Shown: one piece after another, positions 5,407-5,720 of the stretch
Position numbering within the stretch: position 1 is the first letter of the stretch
Layout: each line of letters opens with the position of its first letter
Assembly (NCBI GenBank): GCA_002455335.1
Contig: DKKP01000437.1
Span: 3,903 to 9,622, forward strand
Source: Anaerolineales bacterium UBA6663
GTDB taxonomy: Bacteria; Chloroflexota; Anaerolineae; Anaerolineales; UBA6663
Direction of reading: 5' to 3'
Length of the DNA stretch: 5,720 nucleotides
The notes under the pieces: generated by a model
Told to the model about the DNA's origin: nothing
Databases searched by the model: none
What the model saw: the letters and a program-made list of their open reading frames with translations, nothing else
Program-made: the position numbers and the translations under genes

Positions 5407-5720
5407 ATGGACGCACTCGCAAATCTCGGAATCAACGGCGGCTTGCTCCTCTTCTTCGCCGTGTATTTCTTTCTTGTGATGTTTGTTTTCACGCGATGGG
5501 GTTTCGATCCCATTCGCAAGATCTTGCATGAACGCAAGCTCAAGATCGCCCAGGGCCTCGAGGATGCCCGCATCGCGGGTGAGGCCCGCGCCAATGCCGA
5601 GGCGCAGGCGAAGCTCGTGATCGCCGAGGCCCAGCAGGAGGCCAACCGCCGGGTGGCCGAGGCCGTCGAGCGCGCCGAGCGTCGCCGCAGGCAGGGCCGG
5701 TGTGAAGCGGATGGCGCCGG
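5407..5720 (+). CDS. atpF: ATP synthase F0 subunit b (3'-truncated by window)
   Basis: Subunit b is the peripheral stalk that holds the catalytic head to subunit a. The frame starts at ATG 5407, 10 bases after atpE. Its ribosome site TAAGGAT (5394-5400) overlaps the atpE stop, which suggests translational coupling. The first 104 residues are visible: one N-terminal membrane helix (about 10-31), then the RWGFDPIRKILHERKLKI segment typical of the b-subunit neck. A long charged helix rich in Ala, Glu and Arg follows from about residue 45. The last visible residues (92-104) read RRRRQGRCEADGAG-like, with Gly and Cys, and fit the expected helix poorly. This may be a sequence error close to the window end. 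The identity rests on position, topology and the neck motif. Confidence 0.93.
   Translation, partial: MDALANLGINGGLLLFFAVYFFLVMFVFTRWGFDPIRKILHERKLKIAQGLEDARIAGEARANAEAQAKLVIAEAQQEANRRVAEAVERAERRRRQGRCEADGA

Noticed and set aside
1..5720. Mobile elements, CRISPR arrays, tRNA or rRNA genes
   Set aside because: Nearly all of the window is accounted for by conserved nuo and atp genes. The gaps are 100 bases or shorter and show no transposase remnants, spaced direct repeats of CRISPR type, or tRNA-like folds.

Overview
This window is a GC-rich bacterial stretch with all genes on the + strand. It covers the end of a respiratory complex I (NADH:quinone oxidoreductase, nuo) operon and the beginning of an F-type ATP synthase (atp) operon. 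The nuo part holds the 3' end of one nuoM, a complete second nuoM and nuoN. The atp part holds a small AtpZ/AtpI-like gene, atpB (subunit a), atpE (subunit c) and the 5' part of atpF (subunit b). Subunit a carries sequence around its essential arginine (SEFAKILSLTLRLFGN) and a 'STDLSFTLALALI' segment that look to me like Chloroflexota (Anaerolineae-like) proteins. The tandem nuoM copies and the atp gene order fit that idea. The assignment is by recollection, not by a search.

Layout: 1-342 nuoM copy 1 (C-terminal end only); 343-407 a gap filled by a perfect 14-bp inverted repeat; 408-1934 nuoM copy 2; 1933-1974 a degenerate 7-bp tandem repeat in the gap; 1992-3485 nuoN; 3488-3543 a long GC-rich hairpin followed by TTT, the likely end of the nuo operon; 3559-3586 a possible promoter; 3587-3868 AtpZ/AtpI-like membrane protein; 3914-5059 atpB, best started at a TTG; 5060-5159 a 100-base leader able to fold ahead of atpE; 5160-5396 atpE; 5407-5720 atpF, running off the window.

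The genes form one energy-conversion module. NuoM and NuoN are antiporter-like proton-pumping subunits in the membrane arm of complex I and help build the proton gradient. Subunits a, b and c form the membrane rotor and stator of ATP synthase, which consumes that gradient. The key ionisable residues of the pumping subunits are intact, as are the subunit a arginine and the subunit c glutamate, so all the genes look functional.

This is core metabolism, and I see no mobile element, CRISPR array, RNA gene or defence system. The points of interest are the second NuoM, an enlarged external loop in subunit a with a Cys-Pro-His-Cys motif, a folded leader before atpE, and intergenic repeats and hairpins that may belong to genome-wide families.
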